Shown here: one piece after another, positions 22,130-31,684 of the stretch
Layout: every line of letters begins with the position of its first letter
Position numbering within the stretch: the first letter of the stretch is position 1
Source of the DNA: Macrothele yani
Lineage: Eukaryota > Arthropoda > Arachnida > Araneae > Macrothelidae
Direction: 5' to 3'
DNA length: 64,000 bases
NCBI GenBank assembly: GCA_039090855.1
Contig: CM076990.1
Location: 198,963,232-199,027,231, forward strand
The notes under the pieces: generated by a model
Told to the model about the DNA's origin: nothing
Seen by the model: the letters and a program-made list of their open reading frames with translations, nothing else
Database searches by the model: none
Position numbers and translations under genes: made by a program

Positions 22130-23588
22130 TTGCTGTAAACGGAATCTTGAACTTCCGCCCTCTGGTGGCAGACTTGTGAGTTAAGAATTTTTTTAAAAAT
22201 ATATGAGGAATTTATGCAGCGGAAACGCTCTCCAACAAAGAAAGCATTTTTCAAATCAGACTTTTAGAAGCAGAGATATCGACAAATATAAGATATGCAT
22301 CCATGCCTCATGAGGGGAAAATATGCATTATTTTTAGAAGAAAAGGTATTCTCAAAAGGTTTTTCGATGTGAGCGGTATCGGCCCAGCAAGGAATTTTTC
22401 AGTCGAGTTTTCAGGAGCTCAGATTTTGCTGCAAACACATCAGAAGCAGAATTTAATACTTATGCTCCCTGTTGGACAAATTCGTTACCAAGTATTAGAA
22501 ATTATAGGAAGAATATTACCCATTAGGAGCTATAACTGATACAGGAAGAATTTTTAAAATCGGAGTTTTGGAAACAGAAATATCGAAAAAAAAAAAAAAA
22601 AAAAAAACGCAATTTACCTTTACGCCCCTAGCGGAAAGTCTATAAGTTACTTGAAAAATTTGAATTTATATGAAAAACATTTTGCACCGGAAACGCTATC
22701 CAACAAAGTAGGAAATTTTTCAAATCGGACTCTTAGAAATACAGATATTTACAAAAATAAGATATATTTCTACGCCCTCGACGGAGAAACCATGCATTAT
22801 TTTAAGAAGAAAATATTCATAAAAGTTTTATCGACGTGAGTAGTATGGGTCTACAAACGAATTTTTTTTAATCGAAATTTTGAAAGCTCAGATTTTGCTG
22901 CAGATACATCAGAAACGAAAATTAAGACTTATGCTCCCCTGCTGGCCAAACCATATTTTTTTATCAAAAATTAGAAATTATATGCAAAAGATTTCCCAAC
23001 AGGAGCTGTATCCAGCGCAGGAATAATTTTTTAAATCGGAGTTTTAGAAGCAGAGATGTCGGGGCGAAGTAATTTACCTTTACGCTCCCCTGGCGGAAAG
23101 TTATTAATTACTTCATAATTTTGAAATTATATGGAAAACATGTCGCACCGGAAACTTTATCCAATAAAGAAGGAATTTTTCAAATCGGTTAATTAAAAGC
23201 AGAAATATTGACAAAAATAAGATATACATCTATTTGTAACTTGAAAAAGTAACTATACCTAAAATACTATTCGACATAAATGGAATTCAAAGGTAAAAGA
23301 TTTTTTTCCGTCGGATGTTCAGGAGCGAATATATGGAATAAAATGTATTTTGAATTCGATATCTGCTGCATTTACGCCCTCTAGCGGCGAAATTGTACAT
23401 CGTAAAAAAAAAAAAAAAACGGAATAAAGGGTCATCATTCGCATATTTCAAGCTTTCCAATGCAAAAAGTATTTTTCAAATCGGACAAATAGTTGCAGAG
23501 ATATGGTGTCCACAGACGGACGGACGGACGGACGGACAAATCCGTATCATAAGCACGATCTTTTTTTACAAAGTCGTGCTAAAAAGGA
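22130..23588. repeat. Long copy of the GTGCTAAAAA-ended dispersed repeat
   Basis: Built from repeated variants of one motif chain: CAAATCGG(A)..TTAGAAGCAGAGATATCG, AAAATAAGATATA, TACGCCCTCTAGCGGCGAAA and CTTGAAAAA. At least four cycles can be followed between 22170 and 23400. It ends with TAGTTGCAGAGATATGGTGT, five GGAC units at 23516-23537, and a terminal hairpin AGCACGA...TCGTGCT at 23553-23580 followed by AAAAA. An A run of about 20 nt is at 22587-22606. No coding potential. Confidence 0.7.
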
Positions 23589-23945
23589 CATACAAAGTCT
23601 GAAGACAACTGAAAAAAGCATGGAGAGATAGATGCATGCTTAATGTAACCAGGAAAAATAAGAAGAGCAACTCATGGATAAGGAAAATGACAATAGTGGA
23701 AGACATCACGGGCAGAATAAAATCCCTGAAACGGCAATGGGCTGGACATGTTGTCAGAAGAACGGACCACCGTTGGACAACCGAAATTCTAGTCTGGATT
23801 CCAAGGGACAGGAAAATACCCAGAAGAAGGCCACATGGGATGAAATTCGAAAGCATGCGAGAATGACATGGAGGAAACTGTCGCAAGGCAAACCGTTGTG
23901 GAAGAAACTTGGGGAGAACTCTATCCAGCATTAGATTGATAATGG
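23585..23945 (+). pseudogene. LINE 3' end with C-terminal coding region
   Basis: Encodes MLNVTRKNKKSNSWIRKM, VEDITGRIKSLKRQWAGHVV, DHRWTTEILVWIPR and a C-terminal stretch ending KLGENSIQH, stop. It is co-linear with the minus-strand LINE C-terminus at 19000-19230 and better preserved downstream. It is followed by the 3' UTR word TTGATAATGGCTCACAATGA and an (ATG)n tail, so the true 3' end of the family is visible here. Confidence 0.85.
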
Positions 23946-23950
23946 CTCAC

Positions 23951-23975
23951 AATGATGATGATGATGATGACGACG

Positions 23976-24027
<52 letters not shown>
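23951..24027. repeat. Compound microsatellite (ATG)n then (GT)n
   Basis: (ATG)n at 23951-23970 runs into (GT)n of about 50 nt at 23977-24027. The ATG part is the natural 3' tail of the LINE family, and the GT run expanded from it. Confidence 0.95.
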
Positions 24028-24029
<2 letters not shown>

Positions 24030-24267
24030 CTCTGCTATTTAGGCTATATCGCATAAAAATTATGTTAGGAAAAAAGTAACAGGAATGTCTTTAGGACTAA
24101 TTCTCTCCGAAGCTTTTATACGTATATGATTACGTAATTCTAAGAAGACAAACAAGAAAAAATTTCCAATTAAAATTTCCATTTAGCTAACTTTAGACGT
24201 TATGCTGATAAAACAGCATCCTTTTTCATCAGCTTTTGCTGACATTTAACCTCGAAATACTGTCGAA

Positions 24268-24433
24268 CATGGGCGCCCATAGCTTAGTTTTCAAAAGGGG
24301 GGGGGCAAACAGAAATGTAACTACTAATAACATATACAAACAGCATATGGAAATTTCCGTTGTGCCTTGTTATCTGACCGTTCTTACCACACTCTCAACA
24401 AATAAATTTAATTAGATGCCAGAATACCTAAAA

Positions 24434-24470
<37 letters not shown>

Positions 24471-25005
24471 GTTGGATAAATGAAATTAGACTGCATGTTA
24501 AGACAATAACGTAATTTATTTGTTTGTTTCTGTTTTGATTGTTTTAGTCACTAATGTCACTTGCGCCATGAAACCCGGGAGATCATTCAATTGGTCATCA
24601 ATAAAGAAAAATACCTTTAAGACAAATTTTTGAGAAAAATTTCTAAAGATCTTTCTTTGTCCAGCAGTGAATAGCTGCTGCAGAGGATGCTATATTTTTC
24701 ATTATTTCGCCTTTCATACTTTTCCATACTATACTCATGTACGCTTTTCTCCAACATGTAATGGGTAATTTCATTATTACTTTCTACTGTAAATTCCCGC
24801 TTTTTCTGCTAGAAATTCTTAACGTTTTTCGTATTTTTACTCCATACGCTGACGTCAAGAAGTTCTACAGAAAAGTCAAGAATCGGCATTAATATTTTTA
24901 CAAAAATCTCTGTAGTACCTTTCAAGAAGAGAAAGGACACGGTCCGATCTACAGGGGAGGATAAATGTCCCCTCTTGCCCCCCTACATGTGCGCTCATAC
25001 TGTCG
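24268..25005. repeat. Candidate non-autonomous element with GGGCGCCCAT-like ends
   Basis: The left end ATGGGCGCCCATAG with a following G run and GGGGGCAAA is mirrored at the right by TTGCCCCCCTACATGTGCGC. The imperfect inversion and the span of about 740 bp suggest one element. An internal (CA)n microsatellite lies at 24436-24469. No transposase or target duplication found. Confidence 0.45.
24436..24469. repeat. (CA)n microsatellite
   Basis: Seventeen or so uninterrupted CA units. Confidence 0.95.
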
Positions 25006-25016
25006 AGGTTTCCTTA

Positions 25017-25730
25017 GTAGGTTAGCATAATGTGGTCCGGTGAGGATGGTTTGGCTCTTCGCAAGGTAATACACCATCAGCACTCCCTCTGCATTCCAGA
25101 AAACTGTTGCAATCACCTTTCCAGCAGAAGTGACAGACTTTACCTTCTTTCGAGTGAGTGAGCCACCATGTTTGTATTGTTTTGACTCTGGAATATAGTA
25201 GTGTGCTCACGTTTCATCCACTGTCACAAATCGCTGCAGAACTTCTGAATTGCCTCGAAACAGTGAAATTTTGTTTCGTGACATGTTCCGTCTGATCAGC
25301 TTTTGCTTAGGTGTCAGGAGTTTTGAGACCCAATGGGTAGCAATATTCTTCAATGCCAAATATTCTCTCAGACTGCAATCAACTGTTGTTTTTGACATGT
25401 GCAATGTCTCACTAATCTGCGCCATACCGTTAAACAGTAACTTTTCATGCATCATCCAGTAATTTCCCGTGCATCTTGTCCCCATTTTTATCAGTGACGG
25501 CCTTAGAGAGACTGCCTGAGCAAGTGTAACCTTCTGCATGTGTTCCCCCACGCTTGAATTCCGCTACACTCTTCTTTACGAAATTGTATGAAGGGGTATC
25601 CTTCCATAGTTTTACTACCAAATCTTCAGGAATGTCTTTTGGCTCCAACTCTTTTTTATGCTGACACTTTGTCACAGATCTGACCTTTTGCTTTGCCATT
25701 TTTTCTTCCTTGGTTGACCTAGTCACATTC
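25017..25730 (-). pseudogene. Mariner-like transposase remnant, C-terminus missing
   Basis: Minus-strand reading: a basic N-terminus (MAKQKVRSVTKCQHKKELEP), a middle region with HTH-like MAQISETLHMSKTTVDCSLRE, LTPKQKLIRRNMSR, then the first catalytic Asp region RFVTVDET. Continuing in another frame are SAGKVIATVFWNAEGVL and YYLAKSQTIL. The sequence stops before the second catalytic Asp at about 25017. It matches the mariner order (DD34D), but its family differs from the adjacent complete element. Frameshifts are present. The neighbour's inverted end begins 10 bp away, so one may have landed beside or within the other. Confidence 0.8.
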
Positions 25731-25739
25731 TATGATCTA

Positions 25740-27018
25740 TTAGGTTAACAAATAAGTTTTAAAGCGTTTTGAGACAACGCAACATGTAATTTGAGAGAAA
25801 ACAACAATATCTTTACGAATCAAAATATGCGCCGTCATTATCTAACATCTTCCACCATCGGTCGGGCAGCTGATGGATTCCAGCCATGAAGAACACTCCG
25901 TCGAGTGACGCGATGAAGTCGTCAACCCATTTTTGCACTTCGTCAAATGTCCGGAACCGTACAGGAGACAAACCATGTTGCACTGATCGGAACAAATGAT
26001 AGTCTGAAGGGGCTATGTTGGGACTGTACGCCATGTGCTCCAAAACTTCGCAGCCAAGCGCCAATAACGTTTCCTGGACTGATTTCGAGACATGCGGCAT
26101 AGCGTTGTCATGCAGTAATTTCACGGGACGCAATCCTTTTCCTGTGAATTGACGATTCCGACAGATTTCCTGGTTCAATCGCAGCAATTGTTGCTTGTAG
26201 CGATCAGCAGTAATAGTTTGATCCCTTTCCAAGAGTTCATAATAGAGTACAGCCTTCATATACCACCAGATGCACAGCAAAACTTTCTTGGAGTGAATAT
26301 TGCGTTTCGGTGTCGAAGTCTTTGCTTCACCGGGGTCTACCCAGGATTTTTTGCGTTTGAGATTGTCGTACCATATCCACTTTTCATCATCCGTAACGAT
26401 TTTCCACAGGAAAAACTTTCTGTGTTGTTTATTCAACAGATTCAAACACTTCATGACACGCTCATCCCTGTTCCTCTGGCTCAGGTCATGTGGCACCCAT
26501 TTTCCTTCCTTCTGAATCTTTTCCGTTGCACGTAAACGATTGGAAATGGTTTGTTGAGTTACCCCCAGTTGTTCAGCTAAATCTTTTTGCGTTTGAGAGT
26601 AATCTTCATCCATCAATGCTTGCAGTTCCTCATGTGCAACCAACTTTCTACGGGGCGCCGCTACGTTCTCGATAGCTAACATCAAAATCACCTGCTTTAA
26701 ACCGTCTAAACCAAAACTCACACGTGCTTTTCGATAGAACATTCTCCCCCAGAGCAGAACAGATCGATGCACATGCTTTTGCAGTACTTTTTCCTTGATG
26801 GAATTGGTAACAAATGTAGTGTCGAATAAATGCAGTATCGCTTGCCATTTTTCACCTACCGATGTGCAATTGCATTTGACCGTTGGGCAAACTTCTTGTC
26901 ACATTTTATACACAGGACCAATTACGGTCACATGATAACAAAGTGGGGTAATGTCGGATATGTAAATTAAGGGTATACGTCACACAAAAAACGCGTTAAA
27001 ATTTATTTGTACGCCTAA
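25740..27018 (-). mobile_element. Near-complete mariner element (1.28 kb)
   Basis: The inverted ends are about 28 bp: the left starts TTAGGTTAACAAATAAGTTT and the right, inverted, starts TTAGGCGTACAAATAAATTT. TA dinucleotides flank both sides (25738-25739 and 27019-27020). The span of 1279 bp is the classic mariner length. One minus-strand transposase fills the interior. This is the best-preserved DNA transposon in the window. Confidence 0.93.
25813..26848 (-). pseudogene. Mariner transposase, one frameshift
   Basis: Mariner DD34D transposase that would bind the inverted ends and perform cut-and-paste at TA sites. The N-terminal HTH starts MASDTAFIRHYICYQFHQGK at 26848 and runs to FKAGDFDVSYRERSGAP near 26650. 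There the frame shifts, and the rest continues from RKLVAHEELQALMDED to GAYFDS at 25813. A second HTH (KDLAEQLGVTQQTISNRLRA) and the linker WVPHDL follow. All three catalytic Asp are present: VTDDEKWI, LLHDNAMPH and APSDYHLF, with exactly 34 residues between the last two. One non-catalytic variant, SPN for the usual SPD, is seen. Apart from the frameshift I see no stop, so loss of function looks recent. Total length about 345 aa, normal for the family. Confidence 0.93.
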
Positions 27019-27020
27019 TA

Positions 27021-27660
27021 CAAAACAATAACGAACATAACTATGAAGCTCAAGACTTGTATTATTACATCAGAACAGAAAAAAAAAAATCGCGAGCCTA
27101 TGAATATTCTTTCATAGTCATGCCGAGGTACCTTACGTATGTACGACTATATGACTGATTTTCATAAGATGTCGGTTTATATTTATAACCGAAGCTCCCT
27201 TTTTCTTGGGGAAGGGGGAGTTGGAAAGTTCTTTTTTTTTTTTTCTTTTTTTTTTTTTAAGTTTTAGGTCCTTGTTTTCTGAGATGCGTACTTTGTTCGA
27301 TTCATGGAACCCATGGAAACATAAACAGCAATGAATCTGGGGGAAAGGGCGGAGTCCCCTAAAAACCGTAATCACCTGCCACACGCAGCAACGGTAAATA
27401 AAGCTTGGCGCCTGAACAGGCAAGCAGACGTGAAAATGGTCATTCGTAGAACCATGCTGTGAATGTTCTTGGCGTGCTCCACACACAGCTGCACAGCTGT
27501 TTCTAATCAGTCTTTCAATAAGTCTTATCGACAAATGCTGCACAATTAAATAGAGCCCCCCCACTAACAAGCTGCAATTTTGCTAATAATTTGATTTTGA
27601 CAATTGTTGTTTGAGAAAACAAAACGTTTTTATGTTTACATATAAGGTATTTTAATAAAC
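27021..27660. other. No gene; possible LTR-element scrap
   Basis: A T-rich stretch at 27232-27260 is followed by sequence with a primer-binding-site-like word at 27406. An open frame on the minus strand (27133-27570) has no motif. Confidence 0.4.
27406..27420 (+). other. Lysine-tRNA primer-binding-site-like word
   Basis: TGGCGCCTGAACAGG matches the lysine-tRNA type primer binding site used by many LTR elements at 14 of 15 positions, and is preceded by AATAAAGCT. A purine/C-rich word lies 140 bp downstream, but I found no second LTR, so this may be chance or a fragment. Confidence 0.3.
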
Positions 27661-27661
27661 A

Positions 27662-27690
27662 CTAGTCCGTAACCCGTGCCATGCACGCTT
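27662..27690 (-). repeat. Possible Helitron 3' terminus
   Basis: On the minus strand: a short hairpin CGTGC-ATG-GCACG, eight bases, then CTAG followed by T. This is the arrangement expected at Helitron 3' ends (hairpin, then CTRR, inserted before T). The rest of the element could not be delimited. Confidence 0.35.
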
Positions 27691-28060
27691 GAAAAAGCTG
27701 TGACTGAAATTTTTTCTTGTCATATAACACGAATCGTAATAAAATGCATAACTATCATAAACGGTTGAATTTTTAATGGGCAGTCTAATAAGATGGGTCA
27801 CCAACAACAAAACTTTCGGAATATTTCCACTAACTTTTCCAACTACTCGTTTACGAATTTAATGATGACGTTCCTCATTATTGCATAAACATGTGCGTAC
27901 CCTACATTGTCGGGCTTGCATTGGTGTATTGAGGCATTATTTTTGTGACTCGAAATGATATCGTGCCTAGATAACTACACAATGGGGTTATTAAAAATAT
28001 GTTTTATTTTACCAGTTTGGTTTTAACAATGTATTTTTTTGGGGGGGTATCATTATATAA

Positions 28061-28680
28061 TCTATACTAATATATAAAGAGAGAATGTGTGTTTGAGGTA
28101 ATCTCGAAAACTACTGAACCGATTTGGATAATTATTTCACCGTTGGGAAGCTTATTTCTTTCCGGTGGACATAGACTGTTTAGTTTGTCTTTTATTATTT
28201 TTGGTTGTACTACCGAATCAGATCACTTTCAAGTAGTTCCCGCATTCCCGTGTATTGTTCCGCTTTGTTTACATACAACCTGATCACACCCAAGGTGAAA
28301 TAAAGTAGTTCACGATAATATACAGATTTTTTTTTTTTACTAATCTCGAAAGCTACTGAACCGATCCGGATGATTACAACTACGTAGTTGAGAGCGGAGG
28401 GCTTAGTTCAAGTACGACCACCGCAGAAAAGCAGATGGCGCTGCAAGTACTGCAGCGAGAACAAACGCCAGAATAACGAACGGCTGGCTGTACAAAGAAA
28501 ATGCCATGGTAACATTAAAAAAATAATACTTATGACAAACCTGTGTGTCAGTAGCTTTCATTTAAGAAAAAATCATGAAAATCGCTCCAGTGAGTGGCGC
28601 TGGCGGATTGTAAAAAGAAACGGCTTTTTGTTTGAAATATATAGATATCAGGCACGTCAAAAAAGTCTCAATTTTTAAAG
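28061..28680 (+). repeat. Helitron-like 5' end region
   Basis: Begins TCTATACTAATATATAAAG after an A, which resembles the 5' terminus of Helitrons common in insects. The phrase CTACTGAACCGATTTGG (28110) recurs as CTACTGAACCGATCCGG (28353), also typical of these repeats. No Rep/helicase coding sequence, so non-autonomous or truncated. The end at 28680 is approximate. Confidence 0.4.
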
Positions 28681-29444
28681 CAATTCCTTTAGTCTTTTAC
28701 TTAAAGTGAGCAGTTTAGCCTTTCGCTTATTAAACGCTTGAGTTCTTGTTTCAGCGCACAGGAAACGAATTAAAACAACAATGAAAAATGTTTCTTATCC
28801 TATCATTGTATAACCATCGGTAGTACATAAGTTATTCAGATCTATTCTTAACTTGCTTGCGCTCTCATTTTTATCACAATTTCTCTTTCCATTATAAATT
28901 ATATATTCTTTGCCGGCCTCTGTGTCCTTCATTTGTTTAACAACGTTACTTTCTTCTTTCATCATGGTAGGTATTTTCATGCGGACATTTTGTAAAATAA
29001 GTAAATAACAGTTTTTAGTAATATTTTCACTGACACCTCATCTTACTAGTTGTGATCATAAATCGGAAGAAGGTGAACACGCTTATATTAGTTACAGATA
29101 ATGAAAAAAGATTCCGTGTTATACTTTACTTGACGCAAATGTCATAGCCCTTTTTGCAGTTAAAGCGAAGAAATTCAGTACAACATGATCAGAAAAAAGA
29201 GCAAGGGGTATAAGAACTTTAAAAACCTAGAAACTACAAATGCCACTTTGCGAAGTTTCTTAACTGTGCTAGAGGTTCTGTAATCATAAGCACTCTCATT
29301 CTACTTAATGGTTATTGGTTGCAAAATTACAGCTTTACAATGAGCACTGAGGTCGTTGACAGTGAAATAACACATTGTTTTTTTTTAGTTTGGCAAGCTT
29401 AGAATATTTAAAAAGTGAATAGAACATTTTATCCACTTCAGAAT
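28681..29444. other. No gene recognised
   Basis: AT-rich, no family motif seen on either strand. Confidence 0.45.
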
Positions 29445-29452
29445 TGCACTGA

Positions 29453-29658
29453 GCCACCCGGTGGCGCAGTGGTCTAAGCGATGGCTTCTGACCATTCGTC
29501 CGAGACGAGTTCGGGTTCAAATCCCGTGTGGCATGGATGGGGTGTTTGTCTTACGGCACTGGCTCTCTCCTTTCCCTAGAACCGGTAGCCCTAAATTAGG
29601 GGCGTACGGCTGCTTATATCCCACTGAGGTGGTCGTTAAACCTCCAATACAAAAAAAA
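29453..29658 (+). repeat. tRNA-derived SINE, family A (copy 3)
   Basis: Plus-strand copy. The A box is GGTGGCGCAGTGGTCTA and the B box GGTTCAAATCC, followed by the shared body (TGTTTGTCTTACGGCACTGG) and an A tail at 29651-29658. An 8-bp target duplication TGCACTGA is seen at 29445-29452 and 29659-29666. Confidence 0.9.
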
Positions 29659-29666
29659 TGCACTGA

Positions 29667-30470
29667 AGAGAACTAAAAGTCTTCAGCCACTACTACCAGA
29701 ACGCACGTGATCGCCGCTCTCAATTACTTTTTCAAGGAGGACTTTTTGATTCTCATGCTTCCCATTTATTTGATTGAGGTTCGGAATCGAATTGATTATG
29801 TTAACTGTTTGCCATTCACACATGCAAAAGTAACCTGGGTTACTGGAGTTTAAACTGATGCTTTCTAGTCCGCCACTGCAACAACGCACTTCTCAGCACA
29901 AGACTCCTTGCAGTGAAGAGAATGTTAGCATACTCTGCTCCCAATACTTCCGCAGTACAACGTGGTTTCTTATAAGCAACACGTCTGGCTGACTGGCTGC
30001 CAAATCCATAGCTTTTCGCTCTTGCTTGGGACTGCTGACATTCAGCATACTTTACTTTGGGATTTTCCCTCACAACTTCGCACTTTTCATCTACTGAACT
30101 TTAGAGAGGATAGTAATAACTAATAAGTTATTCGCTATGTACCACGAACGAAAAATATTTTGCAACTAAACTTCCCGGGGGAGGGATTTCTGATTCTGGT
30201 GGTCCGACCTGATTTTTAGTTCTCGCGGTCCAACGGTCCACAAAATAATTCGAACGCTGGTACAAGATGCATGCCTTATAAGAATGAGGCAGTTGAGACA
30301 CATATAAACCTACAAACACATTCCCCAAAAAGATACCTCTCCAAGAGAAAGTAAGCGGCTTCGTATACAAAAAGGAACAGTTAGTATGGAATGTGACGCT
30401 CCTCATGAAGTAATGTAAGACTGGAACCGACGACGAAACATCGAATGGAAATGCAGGAATTGCTACTTGC
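29667..30470. other. No gene recognised
   Basis: Short minus-strand open frames at 29683-30472 lack motifs. Nothing else supported. Confidence 0.45.
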
Positions 30471-31170
30471 AAATTAGAGCCATCTTGGAATATCTAAGTG
30501 GGTTCCGGAAATCTGCTGCACAGTTACAATAATCTTTCTTAGTGAAGCCCACATATGCTCAATAGAAAGGAGGTCTGGAGGAAATGCAGGCCAGTACAGT
30601 TATACCATACTCTTCAAAATAGGCAACGATGACGTTTACAGTGTGGAGACGTGCGTTGTCAGCCATGAAATCTATGCCAACTGCATTGGAATATGCACTG
30701 CGAAAAATATTTTGTTAATTCAGCAAAAGAATTGTTGAATCAACCAAAAATTTTTGTCGATATGCAGTCAACAAAAATGTTTGTTGAATTTACAAAAGTA
30801 TTTTGCTGAAAATTATTGTTGATTCTATAAAATTTATTGTTATCATGACAAAATGTTTTGTTCATTTAACAAAATGCCTAGGTCGATTTTTGGCAATTTG
30901 CTTGATCCAACAACATGCATTGTTATCGGGATAAAACGTTTTGTTGCTACAACCAAACATTGTTATCGTGACACAGTAATTTCTTCCTCCAACAAAATTT
31001 AGAGTTATGTAGCTGGGTCACTTTGCCCTAAACTTTTTTCCCAATAGCAGCACTTTGCCCCTGGGGGCCCACTATTTTTTATTTCGGGGGGTGTCCGCTA
31101 TTTTGTTTCTAGTGGTGTTTAAATGAATTTAGAGGGTATTGCGCCACGAGGAAATTTTTTCAGAACCAGC

Positions 31171-31255
31171 GAAAAATCTCTCACCGAGCGGATTCGAACC
31201 TGAGGCCTTCAGTTTAGGAACCAGGCGTGCTAACCACTCGGCTACACCTATTCGT
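31171..31255 (-). repeat. tRNA-like sequence (serine-like), probably SINE-derived
   Basis: The minus strand reads GTAGCCGAGTGGTTAGCAC (A box) and AGGTTCGAATCC (B box), with a long central stretch. The neighbouring bases do not complete a convincing acceptor stem, so I treat it as a tRNA-derived relic inside the 1.3-kb insertion rather than a gene. Confidence 0.55.
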
Positions 31256-31642
31256 ACGAGTAAATTCTTATCTGCGAATTCAGCATTTGAAGGTCGGTTT
31301 ATTAGCTTCTGGAATGTTTACGGACGATTTATACTTGACATAACGATGTATTGACACTCTTTTGGTGCATGTGTAACGTATTTCTAAATCAGATTTATTT
31401 TTAAATGTTTTCCTTAGTTTTTTGATGAAACAAATTATTGACATCTTTGGTTAGACAAAAAAAAAAAAAAAATAAATAAAAAAAAAATCGTAATATTTTT
31501 CTTAACGTTCTGTATGTTCCAGGGTACTATTACCATGCAATTTTGGTTACCGCACGAATTTTGAAACACTCTGTATATATAGCCTATACATGAAATCAAG
31601 CTCTATGCATAAATTACAACTCTTATCATTACCTCATGTGGA

Positions 31643-31684
31643 AATTTTTATTTGCGATCGGTTTCCTGATCGCAAATAAAAATT
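31643..31684. repeat. Perfect 17-bp hairpin
   Basis: Stem AATTTTTATTTGCGATC pairs with its exact complement at 31668-31684 across an 8-nt loop. It lies inside the 1.3-kb insertion. Confidence 0.85.

Noticed and set aside
26149..26535. 128-codon plus-strand open frame
   Set aside because: Antisense shadow of the mariner transposase catalytic core.
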